Shown piece after piece: positions 22,356-33,610 of a stretch of DNA of 64,000 nucleotides (position 1 is the stretch's first letter; every line of letters begins with the position of its first letter). The position numbers and the translations under genes were made by a program. Source of the DNA: Watersipora subatra (lineage: Eukaryota; Bryozoa; Gymnolaemata; Cheilostomatida; Watersiporidae); the NCBI RefSeq assembly GCF_963576615.1, contig NC_088710.1, positions 24,671,114 to 24,735,113 of the forward strand, read 5' to 3'. Under the pieces are notes generated by a model that was not told the origin of the DNA, searched no databases, and was given only the letters and a program-made list of their open reading frames with translations.

Positions 22356-23435
22356 TGTTTTGAGTTCAGTTGTTGTTTAGTCAGTAAAACATATACCGAT
22401 ACACATCCTAAACTCTCACCTATCTTATAATCTACAATGACTAATACATACTACAAGCAACTTAACACTGCTGTAGCATCTCCATTTAAACTGTGCCAGT
22501 CATTAAATATGGCTATTTTCATTCCAAAATCCTGTTTGCTTTTCTAATCCACACTACCATATCTTATTGGTTTGACAATACTTGCTTCTGAGTCCAAATG
22601 TACAGGGTGGAAGTAACCACAGAAAACAAAAAGGTTGCATGTACCTACTTCGTCAACGCTTTCGCACAGAAGCTTTGCCGTGCAGAAGCATTAGGTGTTC
22701 ATCAATTACCCACTTTTACATTAGAACGTCTCATCACCTATTGATGTACTTTTAGAGTGTGTGTCCTTGGTGTTTTTATTGTTTTCACCATTGATTATAT
22801 TCATTTAATTTTATATCTAAAATGTATTGTAGAAATTAAAGCAGTCTGCTAATTTGCAAGAGAAATCATGTGAGTACATTGGAGTATGTTTCAGAGCAGC
22901 TATTTCTGGGGTGTCAAAGAATCACATATTGTAGCTTAGATAAAGCGAGCGAAAAGGGTAAAAACTGTAAAAAGCTGAACACATCGGAAGATTGAATGTT
23001 GACACGAATTATATTTTTCTTGAAAGGTATCAAATTAGGTTATGTACTAGTAGTACAGGAAACTTAGAAAGCAATTTTCACATTGTTGATTCACAGGCAC
23101 ACGACTTCTAAAATATTCTGTCAGATTGTAGTTTAATAAAGATTCAATGCTTTATGTATCCAAAAGTCTTATTTATATTGCTATATTATGCCTTTGGTAA
23201 ATATTACTATACTTTGGGTATTTCATTATTTTGTTTGCATCATGTGTAAATATCTTGAATTAAATGCGAAACATTAAATCGGCAAGTAATACTTGAGGTC
23301 TCACACTAGGTCCTTGATATCTTCATTCTGCATAACAAGTTATATAATCACCTAGAGTGGTTAAGAAAATATTAAATTAATAAAGGTGCACTGTTCATTG
23401 TAGTTAACACATGAACTCAGTATACATGAAACATG
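22356..23435. repeat. 3' flank of the collagen-like gene, partly duplicated
   Basis: From about 22,660 this aligns with 3,545-4,361 of unit 1. Before that no partner is seen. Non-coding. Confidence 0.6.
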
Positions 23436-26400
23436 TTATTTAGAACAAACAACACAAGCTAGTTCTGCTTTTTCGATGTAAGGTGGACAGTATCCAAGAA
23501 AGGGGCAGTTTCCCTGAACAAAGTAGAACAACGCTCCATTTGTATCAGCATGTAGTCCAGTTAAGGCTTCTGGTTCTTTGTCCATACAGACATAGTTATA
23601 CGCTCTTTTGTGTGTGTAGTGTCCTGACATCAGATATCCTTCGTACTCCTAAACAAAAATAAGCTCAGTTTTTTTATTTAATAATTACTCACACTTTTAT
23701 AATTACTAACCAAAGTACATTTGCTTATTTATCCTAATGCAAATATAGATCTATTTGTTTCTTGTCGGCATCTCATCATTCAATTGGAAGTTATCTATTA
23801 TGTTTGTAATAAAATTGATAGAACAACATCATTTTTATCATGGTAACATAATGATGAAAGCATTCAAACTTAGAAACATCTTGTGTCAAACTGAGCATCT
23901 GAGAAAACTTGCTCCAAAAATATGGTATGATGCTATTCTAACTTGCGTATGAAGCAAGCAATTTAATAATTTTTTTTCTAATGCACATGTACAGCTTATA
24001 TGTAATATGTAATTGAACACAGGAATCAACCAAATTTATAAAACAAAATAAGTGTTTTGAAATTTTCTTTTCTAATATCAGCTTATATGCAAAAAAGCCT
24101 ATATAGGATGATATATGGTTCTTCACCTTATTCCAAGATGATGGACAAGTTCGTTTAGCAGGTATCATAATAGTTGTAGATCTGCTAGGAAGGTAGCATC
24201 TGGAACAGGGTACATTCTGATCATGCATACGACTAGGAAATATATTTGAGTCGGTCTGGTACTCTGCTCCATATATGTAATTACCCGTGTTGCTAGCTAG
24301 ATATGAGTTATACTCTGGCTCTGAAGGTAGACATGTATAGACAGATGAGCCTCCTTCCTGATCATAGTATTGCCCTGCTGCTAGTCCTGTAGGATACATT
24401 AAGAAATCATGCAATTTAAGTAAATGAAATATTAATCAGCACTTGAAATCATTGGTAAGCATAAGAAACAATATATTCTAATGATTCTGCAAAATTATGA
24501 TAAAATAGATGAATGACAAGTCATCTTATCTGCTTGATAAAGTTAGCTGCCAGGAACTAGCGGGTAGTAGATATATTTTGTAACCAACCTGTGTAGAGAA
24601 GCTGTGAAGTGTTACCACACGATTTTCTGCCCCATCTAATATACGAACTTCCTCCTCCAGAAGCTGGTTGTACATCAGCTACAAATTGTTTAATTTCAGT
24701 GTTACAGGGGTTCCAATTTTTGCAAAAGTTTTCATAGCTTACAATTTTTCATTATTGCAGATCTAAGTCTCATAAATTCCTGGGTAGCACCTAAATCTTT
24801 TGTCCAAAATAAGACGTAAAGAATATTTTAGTCTTCCATAATAGATCACCTATTAAATCTACAATGAGCAAACTTCATGTTGCTTTCAAAATAATAATTT
24901 TAATAAATTCAAGTTCTTCTTGATACCAACTCATCAATTCCTCACAGCGTACTACAGAAGAAAAACTCAACTAACCAGCCGAAGAGGGTTCCCTCCTTTC
25001 ATCATCTTCTTGCATTTGTTGTTCAATTTCTTTCAGCTTTTCGTTGTTACTTTGGAGGAGACTGAGCAACCCATGAGCAATTGTTTGATTAAATTCTTGT
25101 AGGAGTTCTTCTACAAATAATATTGATGTTTATTATCTCAAAAATAATATGGTTTTTCTTTTCATTGAAATCCAGTGTTTTTTTTAAATGGTGTCCAACT
25201 TGTTTATTATTGCAAACATACCATTATCAGAGTGCCTGGCAGATGGTCGAGCTACAACTGACTTGGTCTGGTTTACAAACTTTTCAACTCTCGTTCTCAG
25301 TCCAGTCAGGTCTGACTCTTCACAATCTCTACCATCTCTACCGTCCCTACCATCTCTTCCTGGAGGTCCTCTTAAGTCTGAAAATTGTCCTGTTGATAAA
25401 ATATGTTACAAAAGGTTTTGTTTCTTTTTGGTTGCTGAAGTTTTTTAAGAAATTTAAATAATCTAAGTATGCTTTCAGTAAAAACAAATAAAGACTTGAG
25501 TAAAAGTTTTAAAAACTTCCAGGAGTGTCTAGGGAGCCTTTAAGCAATACAGAACATACCAGCACTGTGATAAGAATAAGATATATTTAAAGTTTCCAAA
25601 GACTTTTTCTGCCTGTCTAAAATATTTTCATTATACACGTACATACAACAACGTTCTTAGGCATCAACATTTATACCTTTAATAACCATTACATATCTAG
25701 CTCTGATTACACCTGTCATGACATCATCAAGTCTTAATCGATAGCAAGTCTTTGTTTATTTGATAGGTTTACTTCTCACTACTGTTAAGTTTATTTGTAT
25801 GGAGAAGTTTTGCTCTCCTGACCAACGCTGATTTTAGTAGTGAAGTTAATAGTTTTGTTTAAGCTTTACAGTTAAACATGGTTACAGTTATTTTATTGAT
25901 TTACAGTTAAACAAATTTATCTAGCTCACAGGCCCCAAGTAGTGTCAGTTTATGATATATCAAGGTCATTTAATAATTCCTTTAATGCGCATCTCTATGC
26001 TTCTTATCAATCAATTGAGAGTTGTCTAGGTATGTTAGTAGCGCATTGAGAACACAACTCCCTTTTCATCATGGTACCATGAAAATAACAGTATTTAAGT
26101 TGAAAAAAAATATATAGTTAGCGTAGAGCTGAGGAACTGAACAAATCAACTGTAAAAGTATTGTTGTGGGCTGTTCAACATCTTGTAGGAAGATAAAAAA
26201 CTAATAACTATGTTATTAAGTCTAACACCCTTGACATAAAAACTGAATACCAAATATTTATTAAAATGCTGCTATGGTGATTGTTACATTTTGGCTAATT
26301 TACCTGGTGATAATTGACTTAGTACACCATCACTGACACCCTCGTCTTCTGCTGATCTTTTTTGTAAGGCATGTTCCATATCAGTTGGAGACATCATTGA

Positions 26401-27101
26401 CACCTACATATAAAGTTTTCTAATATCACAATCCTATGAACCTCTGCATTTGAAACAGCTTCTTATCCAATAAGTGAACAGCTCAAATTCATTTATCTTT
26501 TGACAAATTTTTTATCATTTAATGCGAGATAATTTACTGATTTTTCTCTATAAAACCAAGATTTTTGCTAAAGAAGAATCTCCGCTAGGCACAAGTGTAT
26601 GTTCTAAGTTCACTGTCTATATTATGCACAACATACTTTGAACATACACCATAATCATATTGTATGTTATATAGAGTTGCAAGTATTTAGTCATTTATAT
26701 GTACCTGCACTTTGATATATTCAAACATGTGTGACAAAACTACTTTTAAAATTAAAACAAAGTCTCATGTGACCATTCACAATGTTACAAAAAAATTAAA
26801 AATTGTTAGGCTCTGCTGCCCATTCTTAATTGTATCAGTTCAGAATACATTATTGTAATATTGCCTATTACTTAGGTCAATTTTAGTAATTTAATGTACA
26901 TATTTGATAACTTCTCACCTGTATTCCATTTTTTTCTAGCTGATCTAGTCTACTGGTTAAATTATCAACATCCTTCTTTAACAACTGGTAACTTATTTGA
27001 GAGTAGACAGAGACAACCAAAGCAGATATTGCTATAACAGCAGTCAATAGCTGGATAACATCATTACGCTTCTGTTGCTTGGCTACGAAGCCTTTTTCCA
27101 T
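23436..27101 (-). CDS. Short-chain collagen C4-like type II membrane protein, seven exons
   Basis: Exons, in transcript order, at 27,101-26,919, 26,403-26,304, 25,389-25,222, 25,110-24,976, 24,678-24,589, 24,386-24,127 and 23,648-23,436 all have GT-AG borders and join in one frame (phases 0,1,1,1,1,0) to 382 residues. Order: a basic cytoplasmic tail (KQQKR); one membrane helix at about 16-34; a heptad-like helix at 38-60 (LLKKDVDNLTSRLDQLEK); an acidic linker; five Gly-X-Y triplets (GPP then four GRD) at about 103-117; a helical stretch (LLQEFNQ, LKEIEQQMQ); and a cysteine-rich C-terminal domain of about 200 residues with YIRWGRKSC, GAEYQT, PCSRCYLPSRST, IPAKRTCPSSW, NGALFYFVQGNC and CVVCSK. 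That domain is the hallmark of short-chain collagen C4-like proteins of aquatic invertebrates. I infer an extracellular trimeric matrix or recognition role; function in this family is poorly known. A 3' fragment lies at 4,362-5,202. Confidence 0.9.
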
Positions 27102-27465
27102 GATGTAATCTAAAATTAGTTTACAAAGGTTTACAGATACAAAACTTATAGACCAAAGATCTCAAAATATGATTTTTACTCAGATCAGTGCATTTAATGC
27201 TCACCATCTCATATGGGAAACTTTAATCATAATATAACTAGAAATTCCACTGTCATACAGCCCACGACCAAAGAGATGGCCAGAGATATTGGCAAAAAAT
27301 AAAGGGTACTAATGGTTGAGAAATGCAATATTAGCAATCAAATGGCTCTGCAGTGCAATAGGATAACTTCAATGGTAGCTGTAATGTACTGGGTGTGGGT
27401 GTTATTATATACAACAATAAGCAATAATGATTGGAAAAGATGTTTATATTTTCCCCCTGCAACAG

Positions 27466-27555
27466 GAGAAATGCAATATTGGCCAATATTAGAAGTAAAA
27501 TGCACTGATATTCTTAGAATAATCAATTTTGTTAATATATTAATAATAGAAAACC
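27466..27555. repeat. 90-bp direct repeat, copy 1
   Basis: 'aatgcaatattggccaatat' followed by 'agaagtaaaatgcactgata' recurs at 27,720-27,810 with about 90% identity. Shorter pieces are at 27,325 and 27,958. Confidence 0.75.
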
Positions 27556-27719
27556 AATACACAATTTTGTTTACATTTCAAAACGTCATAGGTAGCAATA
27601 TCAAGAAGTTGTGGTATTTATATAGGTTTTTAGAAAATTTATTTAAAAAGTGTTTGGTCATGACAAACAACAACAATGAAAGGAAAATATTACGTTTATA
27701 TCTCTCTCTTGCAATAGGA

Positions 27720-27815
27720 GAAATGCAATGTTGGCCAATATTATAAGTAAAATGCACTGATATTATTAAAATAACCAATATTGTTAATATAGTAATACAG
27801 CAATAATAGAAAACC
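27720..27815. repeat. 90-bp direct repeat, copy 2
   Basis: Second copy of 27,466-27,555, with a small insertion ('cagcaataat') near its end. Confidence 0.75.
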
Positions 27816-28896
27816 TATGAGCGTTAATGCGTCTCGAAGATTTCTGCAAACTGCAGCAAAATAAAAGCTGTTATAAAAGTGTTATAAAGCTGTAGGCCTA
27901 ATTTACTGTAATGTATGTAATTCAACAACGATAAAGAAATATGTTTATTATAACTCTGAAATGCAAAATTAGAAGTAAAATGGCAAGCTACTGTGTACTA
28001 TACACAGTTTGAAAATTGGTTGCGTTGAATGGTTTTGATAAAGCGATCTTTAACAGAAAGCGGGTAGGAGCATTCGCTCGTATAAAAATGTAGCAAAATA
28101 AAAAATGTTCTCGTCATGAAGGGGCGTTGTAGTTTGGCCCTAGCTTGTACGTAAGTTGTAAAGAATTTCGGCTAACGTTTTAAATAATGAAACCTTCGGT
28201 GATTGGACAAAAAACATAGGCTGATAAACGGTGTACCACAATTTCGTACCTGTAAATCGGTCTACGCCTCGAACGGTCTACGTTTATTACAAAAACCTTC
28301 GAATAAATTCGATTACAAGTAAACAGTACCATAGACTGGGAAAATGAACACGGTTTTCTAGTGAATTACGCACTACTAAATAGTTCTACAATCGGTCGCA
28401 CGGCTTTATTGGCGTTTCAATTTTTGGTCTTAACTTTTATTAAACCGAGCTTTTCAAGCTTTTTGTGGCGATTTTCGTTCAAATAAATCTGTCTATTTGT
28501 GTATAATCCGATCAGATGGATAAGTTTAAAGATAATACCGACAATTTACAAAGACTTGGTAACATATTTAAATAGGTTTAAATGTGTTTTGTATCGTTAT
28601 TATACTTTTACGACTTTACATTCCGATGCTTAAATTTCTTGATGAAATTTCTAGCCAAGGGTTCGTCTCATTGTTGATGAATAATTTTCGTAAGTTGTGT
28701 GCACATGCATTTATCATAAAAACTCGCACACATCGCTCCGCTTGTTTGCTCGTGGGATGATAACATAATAATATTAGTAATAAAACACACCGGACAAGCG
28801 AGTTCTTTTATGAGAATTTATTACCAAAATTTCCCTCTGATGCTTTTAACCAAAACTGTTTTTCTTGCATGTAAATTTTATAATTGTAGAAGGATT

Positions 28897-29221
28897 TGTG
28901 AGTTATTAGTCACGTGGTGCCCGCCGATAGCTCGGAAGGGTTCGTGAGCATGCGCCACCGGACGAGAGAAAACGGCCATGTTGTCATTGGGAATCCAAGC
29001 TCCGTTCGCGTAGCTTGTGACTCTGTGCTATCGTATTTGAGAAAGGATTGTTAAGAGTCTTTCTGAGTCTTGGTGACTCGTGAGTAACCCTACTGGTGTA
29101 GTCTGGCACTACGGTGTTTTCTGGTAAAACGTGCAGGTGGAGTAAGGGTGACATAAGGGGAGGTTTTGGAGTGTCACGGCTGGCAGTCTGGTACTGCGTT
29201 ATTTTTACTCAGTAACTTACA
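28897..29221 (+). repeat. Left LTR (325 bp)
   Basis: Starts TGTGAGTTATTAGTC and ends CTTACA, with TG..CA ends. Matches 33,611-33,936 almost perfectly. Presumably carries the element's promoter, though no TATA box is evident. Confidence 0.95.
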
Positions 29222-29308
29222 AGCTATTTCGGCTTATATGTTTGTATTTACTTTGCCTTGTTGTTAGGTGGTGCCACTCAGCTGGGCTGAGGTGAGCACG
29301 AGCGGGCC

Positions 29309-30325
29309 ATGAGCGAGCCCGGGAGCAGCCAAAAGGCTGAGCCATCTACCGATGGCGGAGGTGGTCAGCCACCCGAGGGCGCCGCGGGCGCTGTAACAGT
29401 GCCGCTGGTTTTAGATGCCGCTTTTTTAGCGAATCTGATGAACCAGGCACGAGGGCCTATTTTAGAAAGGCTGAGCCGGCAGATGCAGCCATTTGCCGGT
29501 GATGATGCGGTTGAGGTAACCGCATGGCTCTCACAGTACGAGCGACTGTGTGAGTTGGAGCACATTGCTCCGTGCACGCTGATTGCGTACATGCTCGATG
29601 GCACTGCTGCCAGAGTGCATGGACACATGAGGGTGGGCGACGCATCCCAGTGGGATGTCGTGAAGGCAGTTTTGACTGCCGAGTACGCCATGCCTCGACA
29701 GGAGGCATGGCGTCGCTTTGTCAGCTGTCGACTCGAATCCGGGGAGACAGTTGACGTGTACCTGGACCGCTTGGAGCGGCTCGGCGGTAGACTGGGGGTG
29801 ACGCTGGAGGACCTGGTTTTTAGGACCTAGTTCTATGAAGGGCTGCCCGAGTCAGTCTACGAGTGGGCAGTTACGCACGATCAGGCGTATACTGCTGACT
29901 TTGGTTCAGTGCTGAACCGAGTGAGGGGAAAGTAGGTTTCCCGGAGAGCTGTTGAGGGTCGCCCCTCAACAATTAGCTCAGCGGCCAGTTCTGGTAACCG
30001 GCCGGCGACTGCTTCTGGCAAGCAGTTGGGGGCTGCTTCTAGCAAGCAGCCGGGAAGCAAAGACAGTTGCTTTCGATGTGGGGGTCCACACCGGGTGAAG
30101 GACTGCCCACGTATTAAGCGGCCTTCGTCTGGTACGGGGGCGAAAAAGACCTCTTCTGGCAAGAGGGTCGGGTGTTTCCGGTGCGGCAGCACGGAGCACT
30201 TTGTACGGGATTGTCCTGTACGGCCACCGCCTGGGGCGGCGACAGGGCTCACGGAGGATGAGCCGGGTTTTGATCAGGAGGATGCAACTCGGGGCGCCGC
30301 ATCCTCTCATATGGACACCGTGTAA
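29309..30325 (+). pseudogene. gag: gag of the GC-rich LTR element, two in-frame TAG codons
   Basis: One frame runs from ATG 29,309 to TAA 30,323-30,325 (338 codons), interrupted by TAG at 29,828-29,830 and 29,933-29,935. The first part has the retrotransposon capsid layout (FAGDD..EVTAWLSQYE, then WRRFVSCRLESGETVDVYLDR). The C-terminal part has two zinc knuckles: CFRCGGPHRVKDC, with one residue fewer than the usual C-X2-C-X4-H-X4-C, and CFRCGSTEHFVRDC, which is canonical. Each TAG is one C-to-T change from CAG (Gln). Frame and composition are otherwise kept, so the stops are recent; readthrough is conceivable for one but unlikely for both. Gag would form the particle and bind the RNA. The end overlaps the open pol frame by about 50 bases (30,274-30,325). 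Confidence 0.85.
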
Positions 30326-33300
30326 GCCAGGCTTACGAGGGGTCCCATAACATCAGAGGGACCCGAGGTGGCGTTGGCGTGACAGGGGGAGGCTGGAGGT
30401 CACATGTAAGCAGTAAGAGTGTACTGCGGGACAGTCCTTGGCTGTCCGGGGCGACTGGCGAGCCTACGACGAGCAGTCGTATGCCGGTCGTTCGAGCAAT
30501 TCTGAATGGTTGCGGTTTTCAGTGTCTGGTTGACACTGGAAGCGAGAGGACTCTGGTAAGTCCGCAGGTGTTGACAGGCTCAACCCGACTTAGGCCGAGC
30601 CACCCGCTGTTGACAGCGGATGGTAAGGCGTCTCATGTGAAGGGTCAGTGTCGGGTGGTCGTCGGTGTACAGGGACACTGTTTCGGTGTTACGGCACTCG
30701 TTATGGACAAGCTGTGCAATCTTGGGGTTGACTGCTTGCTGGGTGGCGACGTCATTGACCACATGGGAGGTGTCACTGTCCGTAGAGGAAGTGATGCGAA
30801 GTATTCGGTCAGGTGGGGGAAACCCTATCAGAATGGATGCTGTGGAGTACCTGCTGGGCAGGATACTGGGGCTGGCTGCGCATGCGGGGTGGCAAGGGTG
30901 GCACCGTTGTCGGGGTTGGGTGGTGATCTGGTGTCACTGCGCGTCGACGACCCCGATTTTGTTGCCACTTTTGCCCAAGGCCGATGGACCGTTAGCTGGC
31001 GGTGGTCCGGGGAATCTCCGAAAGGATTGCAGACCCGGGTCGCGGAGTACAAGTGTACTCGGGCACCTAACCTGCATGAGCAGCACTGTGCTGAAATTGA
31101 GAGCTGGATCTCAAAAGGTTGGTTGAAAAGGTGGAGTCGGCCCATTGAGGGTATTATCCCCCTTTTGGCTGTGTTCCAACCAACGAAGGACAAAGTGCGA
31201 CCGGTCATGGACTACCGTGAGCTGAACGCGTTTGTCGAGAGTCACACGGGAGGTGACGCGGTCGCTGTGTGCGGCGAGAAAATCCGGAAGTGGAGACAGT
31301 TGCGTGGCAGACTTGGGGTAGTTGACCTCAAGTCCGCGTACCTACAAATCCATGTTTCGGAGGACCTGTGGAAATACCAGGTCGTGAAGTATAAGGGGGT
31401 CCCTTATGCGCTGACACGTTTAGGCTTCGGGCTTTCGTGTGCGCCTAGGATCATGACCAAAATCCTAGGCAAGGTTCTTTCGCTCGACGAGCGGGTCCGA
31501 CGAGGGACTGACCACTATATCGACGATATAGTGGTGCAGGAGTCTGTGCTTGGCGTGGAGGAGCTGAGGAAGCACCTTGCTAAGTATAGACTGGCGACGA
31601 AAGAGCCGGAGGGCCTTGATGGCGGTCGGTTGTTGGGCATTTCTCTAAAGGGAAATGCTCGTGGACATTTGCAGATGTCGAGGGGAACTGCACTCTCCGA
31701 AATTCATCTTGAGCCAGCTGGGCTGACTAAGAGAGAGCTTTTCTCGTTTTGTGGCCGACTTGTCGGTCATTACCCAGTGGCTGGGTGGTTGCGGCCCTAT
31801 TGCAGCTTCTTGAAGCGACTGGGATGCAACGGAGCCTGGGATGCCCCTGTTGAAAAGGAGGTCCGCTCGCTAGCTAGTGAGCTTTACACAAGGGTATGTC
31901 AGGAGGACCCTGTTAGGGGTCCGTGGCACGTAAGACCGGACGGTTCGGTCGTTGTGTGGACAGATGCTAGCTCTCTGGGCCTCGGTGTGGCAATCGAGGT
32001 TGATGGCAGCATTGTTGAGGATGCGTCGTGGCTGAGGAAGGAGTCAGACCATTCACACATCAATGTTGCCGAATTGGAAGCTGTGGGACGAGGTGTTAAC
32101 CTGGCTATTGCGTGGGGGTTCAAGACCTTCACCTTGGCGGTTGACTCTCTCACAGTTGTCAATTGGATGTCAAATACAATTGACGGGCGCAATCGTGTTC
32201 GCACGAAAGGTGCTGCAGAGATGCTGGTGAAGCGTCGGCTGGGGGTGATCCGTGATATGATCACCGAGTACGGCTTATCGGTCACTATGCGTTTTGTACC
32301 TACTGTGGAGAACAAGGCGGATAGGATGACGAGGGTGCCCAAGAAGTGGCTCGGGCATTGTGGGATGAGTGGAGGCGAGGCCGAGAGCATGGCTGCTGCC
32401 ATCTTCACCGGCGAGACCCTCGGGGATGCTGTGTGGGCGGCTCATTTGCCTCACCATCTGGGTGTCGAGAGAACACTGTACCTTGCTCAGCAAGTACGCA
32501 GTGACTTGACACGGGAGCAGGTCAAATGCGAGCTGGCTGGCTGTGAGGCCTGTCAGCGCGTTGACCCGGCTCCGAGAGGTGAGAACCTCGTGGAAACAAG
32601 CAGCTTGGCTGTCGAGGGGAACTGGTGCCGGGTGGCCATAGACGTGACTCACTATGGCGGCCAGGTGTTCCTGTCCATGGTTGATTGCGGGCCGTCACGT
32701 TTCGCTATCTGGCGCCGCTTGCCAAGTGAGACGGCAGCGCACATCGTGGCTCAGTTACGTACGATCATAATTGAGCGAGGGCCGTGTGACGAATTGTTAA
32801 TGGACAATTCCATGGCGTTTAGGTCAGCAACTGTTGCACAGTTCGCTGACGAGTGGGGGATTTCTCTGAGATTTCGTGCCGCTTACGCCCCGAGTGGCAA
32901 CGGAATCGTTGAGAGGAATCACCGGACAATCAAGAGGATTGCCGAGAGGGGAAGAATTAGCTCCGAGGAGGCGACGTTCTGGTATAATGTCACGCCTCGC
33001 AAGGGTACAGATGGGGGTTCGGTACCCTCGAATAATCTGTACCGATACTCATGGCGAGTGCCTTTTGACGTCAATCTATGTGGGTTAGATGAGGTCAGTC
33101 AGGGCAAGTTTGCTGTCGGCGATGAGGTGTGGGTGAAACCCTCGACTCCGTCGTGCATTAGGCAGTGGGCACCGGGAGTGATTACCGGAGTTGTTTCAAA
33201 GCACAACGTGTGCGTGGATGGCATGCCGAAGCATGTGAGGGATGTCCGCAAATGGCGGTTTGGCACTGACCGTAGTAGGGAAAACGGCATCCGTGAACTG

Positions 33301-33582
33301 GCCGAAGATGGCCGGCCTAATCTAGATAGATTACGCTGTTCTGCTGCTCCCCCACCGCCTCAGCTGCATCCCTGTGAGGTGGCTGAGGTCTCGGAGGGGG
33401 ATGTGGAGGACGGTCCTCAGACTGCTGAGGATGAAGTTCAAAACATGGATGGTGAGCTTCAGACTGCTGGGGTTCCGTCCGGGGATTTAGATCCTGATGA
33501 ACCTGAGCTTCAACTGTTAATGCTCAGGCGGTCACAGCGAGAGCGACGGCGTCCCCAGTATTTGGATGACTATGAGGGATAG
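30274..33582 (+). CDS. pol: pol of the GC-rich LTR element (protease, RT, RNase H, integrase)
   Basis: The frame is open from 30,274, right after a TGA, and overlaps the end of gag in the -1 frame. No ATG opens it (30,379 is GTG), so expression by -1 frameshifting is likely, though I see no canonical slippery heptamer. Numbering from 30,379: protease with CLVDTGSERTLV at 49-60; RT with VVDLKSAYLQI at 314-324 and the YIDD box at 380-383; RNase H with WTDASSLGLG (Asp529), Glu565 and Asp589; integrase with HHLG followed by CELAGCEAC as the zinc site, Asp755, Asp809 and Glu845 (35 residues apart); and a basic tail RRSQRERRRPQYL. It is uninterrupted to TAG at 33,580-33,582. With gag broken, the copy is probably non-autonomous unless Gag is supplied in trans. 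Confidence 0.93.
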   Translation, partial: SGGCNSGRRILSYGHRVSQAYEGSHNIRGTRGGVGVTGGGWRSHVSSKSVLRDSPWLSGATGEPTTSSRMPVVRAILNGCGFQCLVDTGSERTLVSPQVLTGSTRLRPSHPLLTADGKASHVKGQCRVVVGVQGHCFGVTALVMDKLCNLGVDCLLGGDVIDHMGGVTVRRGSDAKYSVRWGKPYQNGCCGVPAGQDTGAGCACGVARVAPLSGLGGDLVSLRVDDPDFVATFAQGRWTVSWRWSGESPKGLQTRVAEYKCTRAPNLHEQHCAEIESWISKGWLKRWSRPIEGIIPLLAVFQPTKDKVRPVMDYRELNAFVESHTGGDAVAVCGEKIRKWRQLRGRLGVVDLKSAYLQIHVSEDLWKYQVVKYKGVPYALTRLGFGLSCAPRIMTKILGKVLSLDERVRRGTDHYIDDIVVQESVLGVEELRKHLAKYRLATKEPEGLDGGRLLGISLKGNARGHLQMSRGTALSEIHLEPAGLTKRELFSFCGRLVGHYPVAGWLRPYCSFLKRLGCNGAWDAPVEKEVRSLASELYTRVCQEDPVRGPWHVRPDGSVVVWTDASSLGLGVAIEVDGSIVEDASWLRKESDHSHINVAELEAVGRGVNLAIAWGFKTFTLAVDSLTVVNWMSNTIDGRNRVRTKGAAEMLVKRRLGVIRDMITEYGLSVTMRFVPTVENKADRMTRVPKKWLGHCGMSGGEAESMAAAIFTGETLGDAVWAAHLPHHLGVERTLYLAQQVRSDLTREQVKCELAGCEACQRVDPAPRGENLVETSSLAVEGNWCRVAIDVTHYGGQVFLSMVDCGPSRFAIWRRLPSETAAHIVAQLRTIIIERGPCDELLMDNSMAFRSATVAQFADEWGISLRFRAAYAPSGNGIVERNHRTIKRIAERGRISSEEATFWYNVTPRKGTDGGSVPSNNLYRYSWRVPFDVNLCGLDEVSQGKFAVGDEVWVKPSTPSCIRQWAPGVITGVVSKHNVCVDGMPKHVRDVRKWRFGTDRSRENGIRELAEDGRPNLDRLRCSAAPPPPQLHPCEVAEVSEGDVEDGPQTAEDEVQNMDGELQTAGVPSGDLDPDEPELQLLMLRRSQRERRRPQYLDDYEG

Positions 33583-33610
33583 CTGGTAGCTTCTTAAAAG
33601 CTGGGGGAAA

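Larger units (their letters stand above)
27102..28890. other. 5' flank of the collagen-like gene
   Basis: Probably contains the promoter of the minus-strand gene, but I cannot point to a convincing core promoter. It contains a duplicated 90-bp sequence and AT-rich unique sequence up to the LTR element. The plus-strand frame at 27,312-27,746 is largely that repeat and not a gene. Confidence 0.45.

Noticed and set aside
23938..24126. Extension of the exon 6 frame past the donor in the collagen-like gene
   Set aside because: A good gtgaag donor, family alignment and the matching exon 7 acceptor show this part is intron.
27312..27746. 144-codon plus-strand frame
   Set aside because: Mostly the 90-bp direct repeat, no domain, and it lies in the promoter-side flank of the minus-strand gene.
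29365..29691. Long minus-strand frames across gag and pol of the GC-rich element
   Set aside because: Expected by chance in GC-rich coding DNA; the plus-strand frames carry the motifs.
29828..29935. Alternative genetic code with TAG as Gln
   Set aside because: The intact collagen-like, Harbinger and gypsy genes do not need TAG as sense, and the GC-rich element's own pol ends at TAG.
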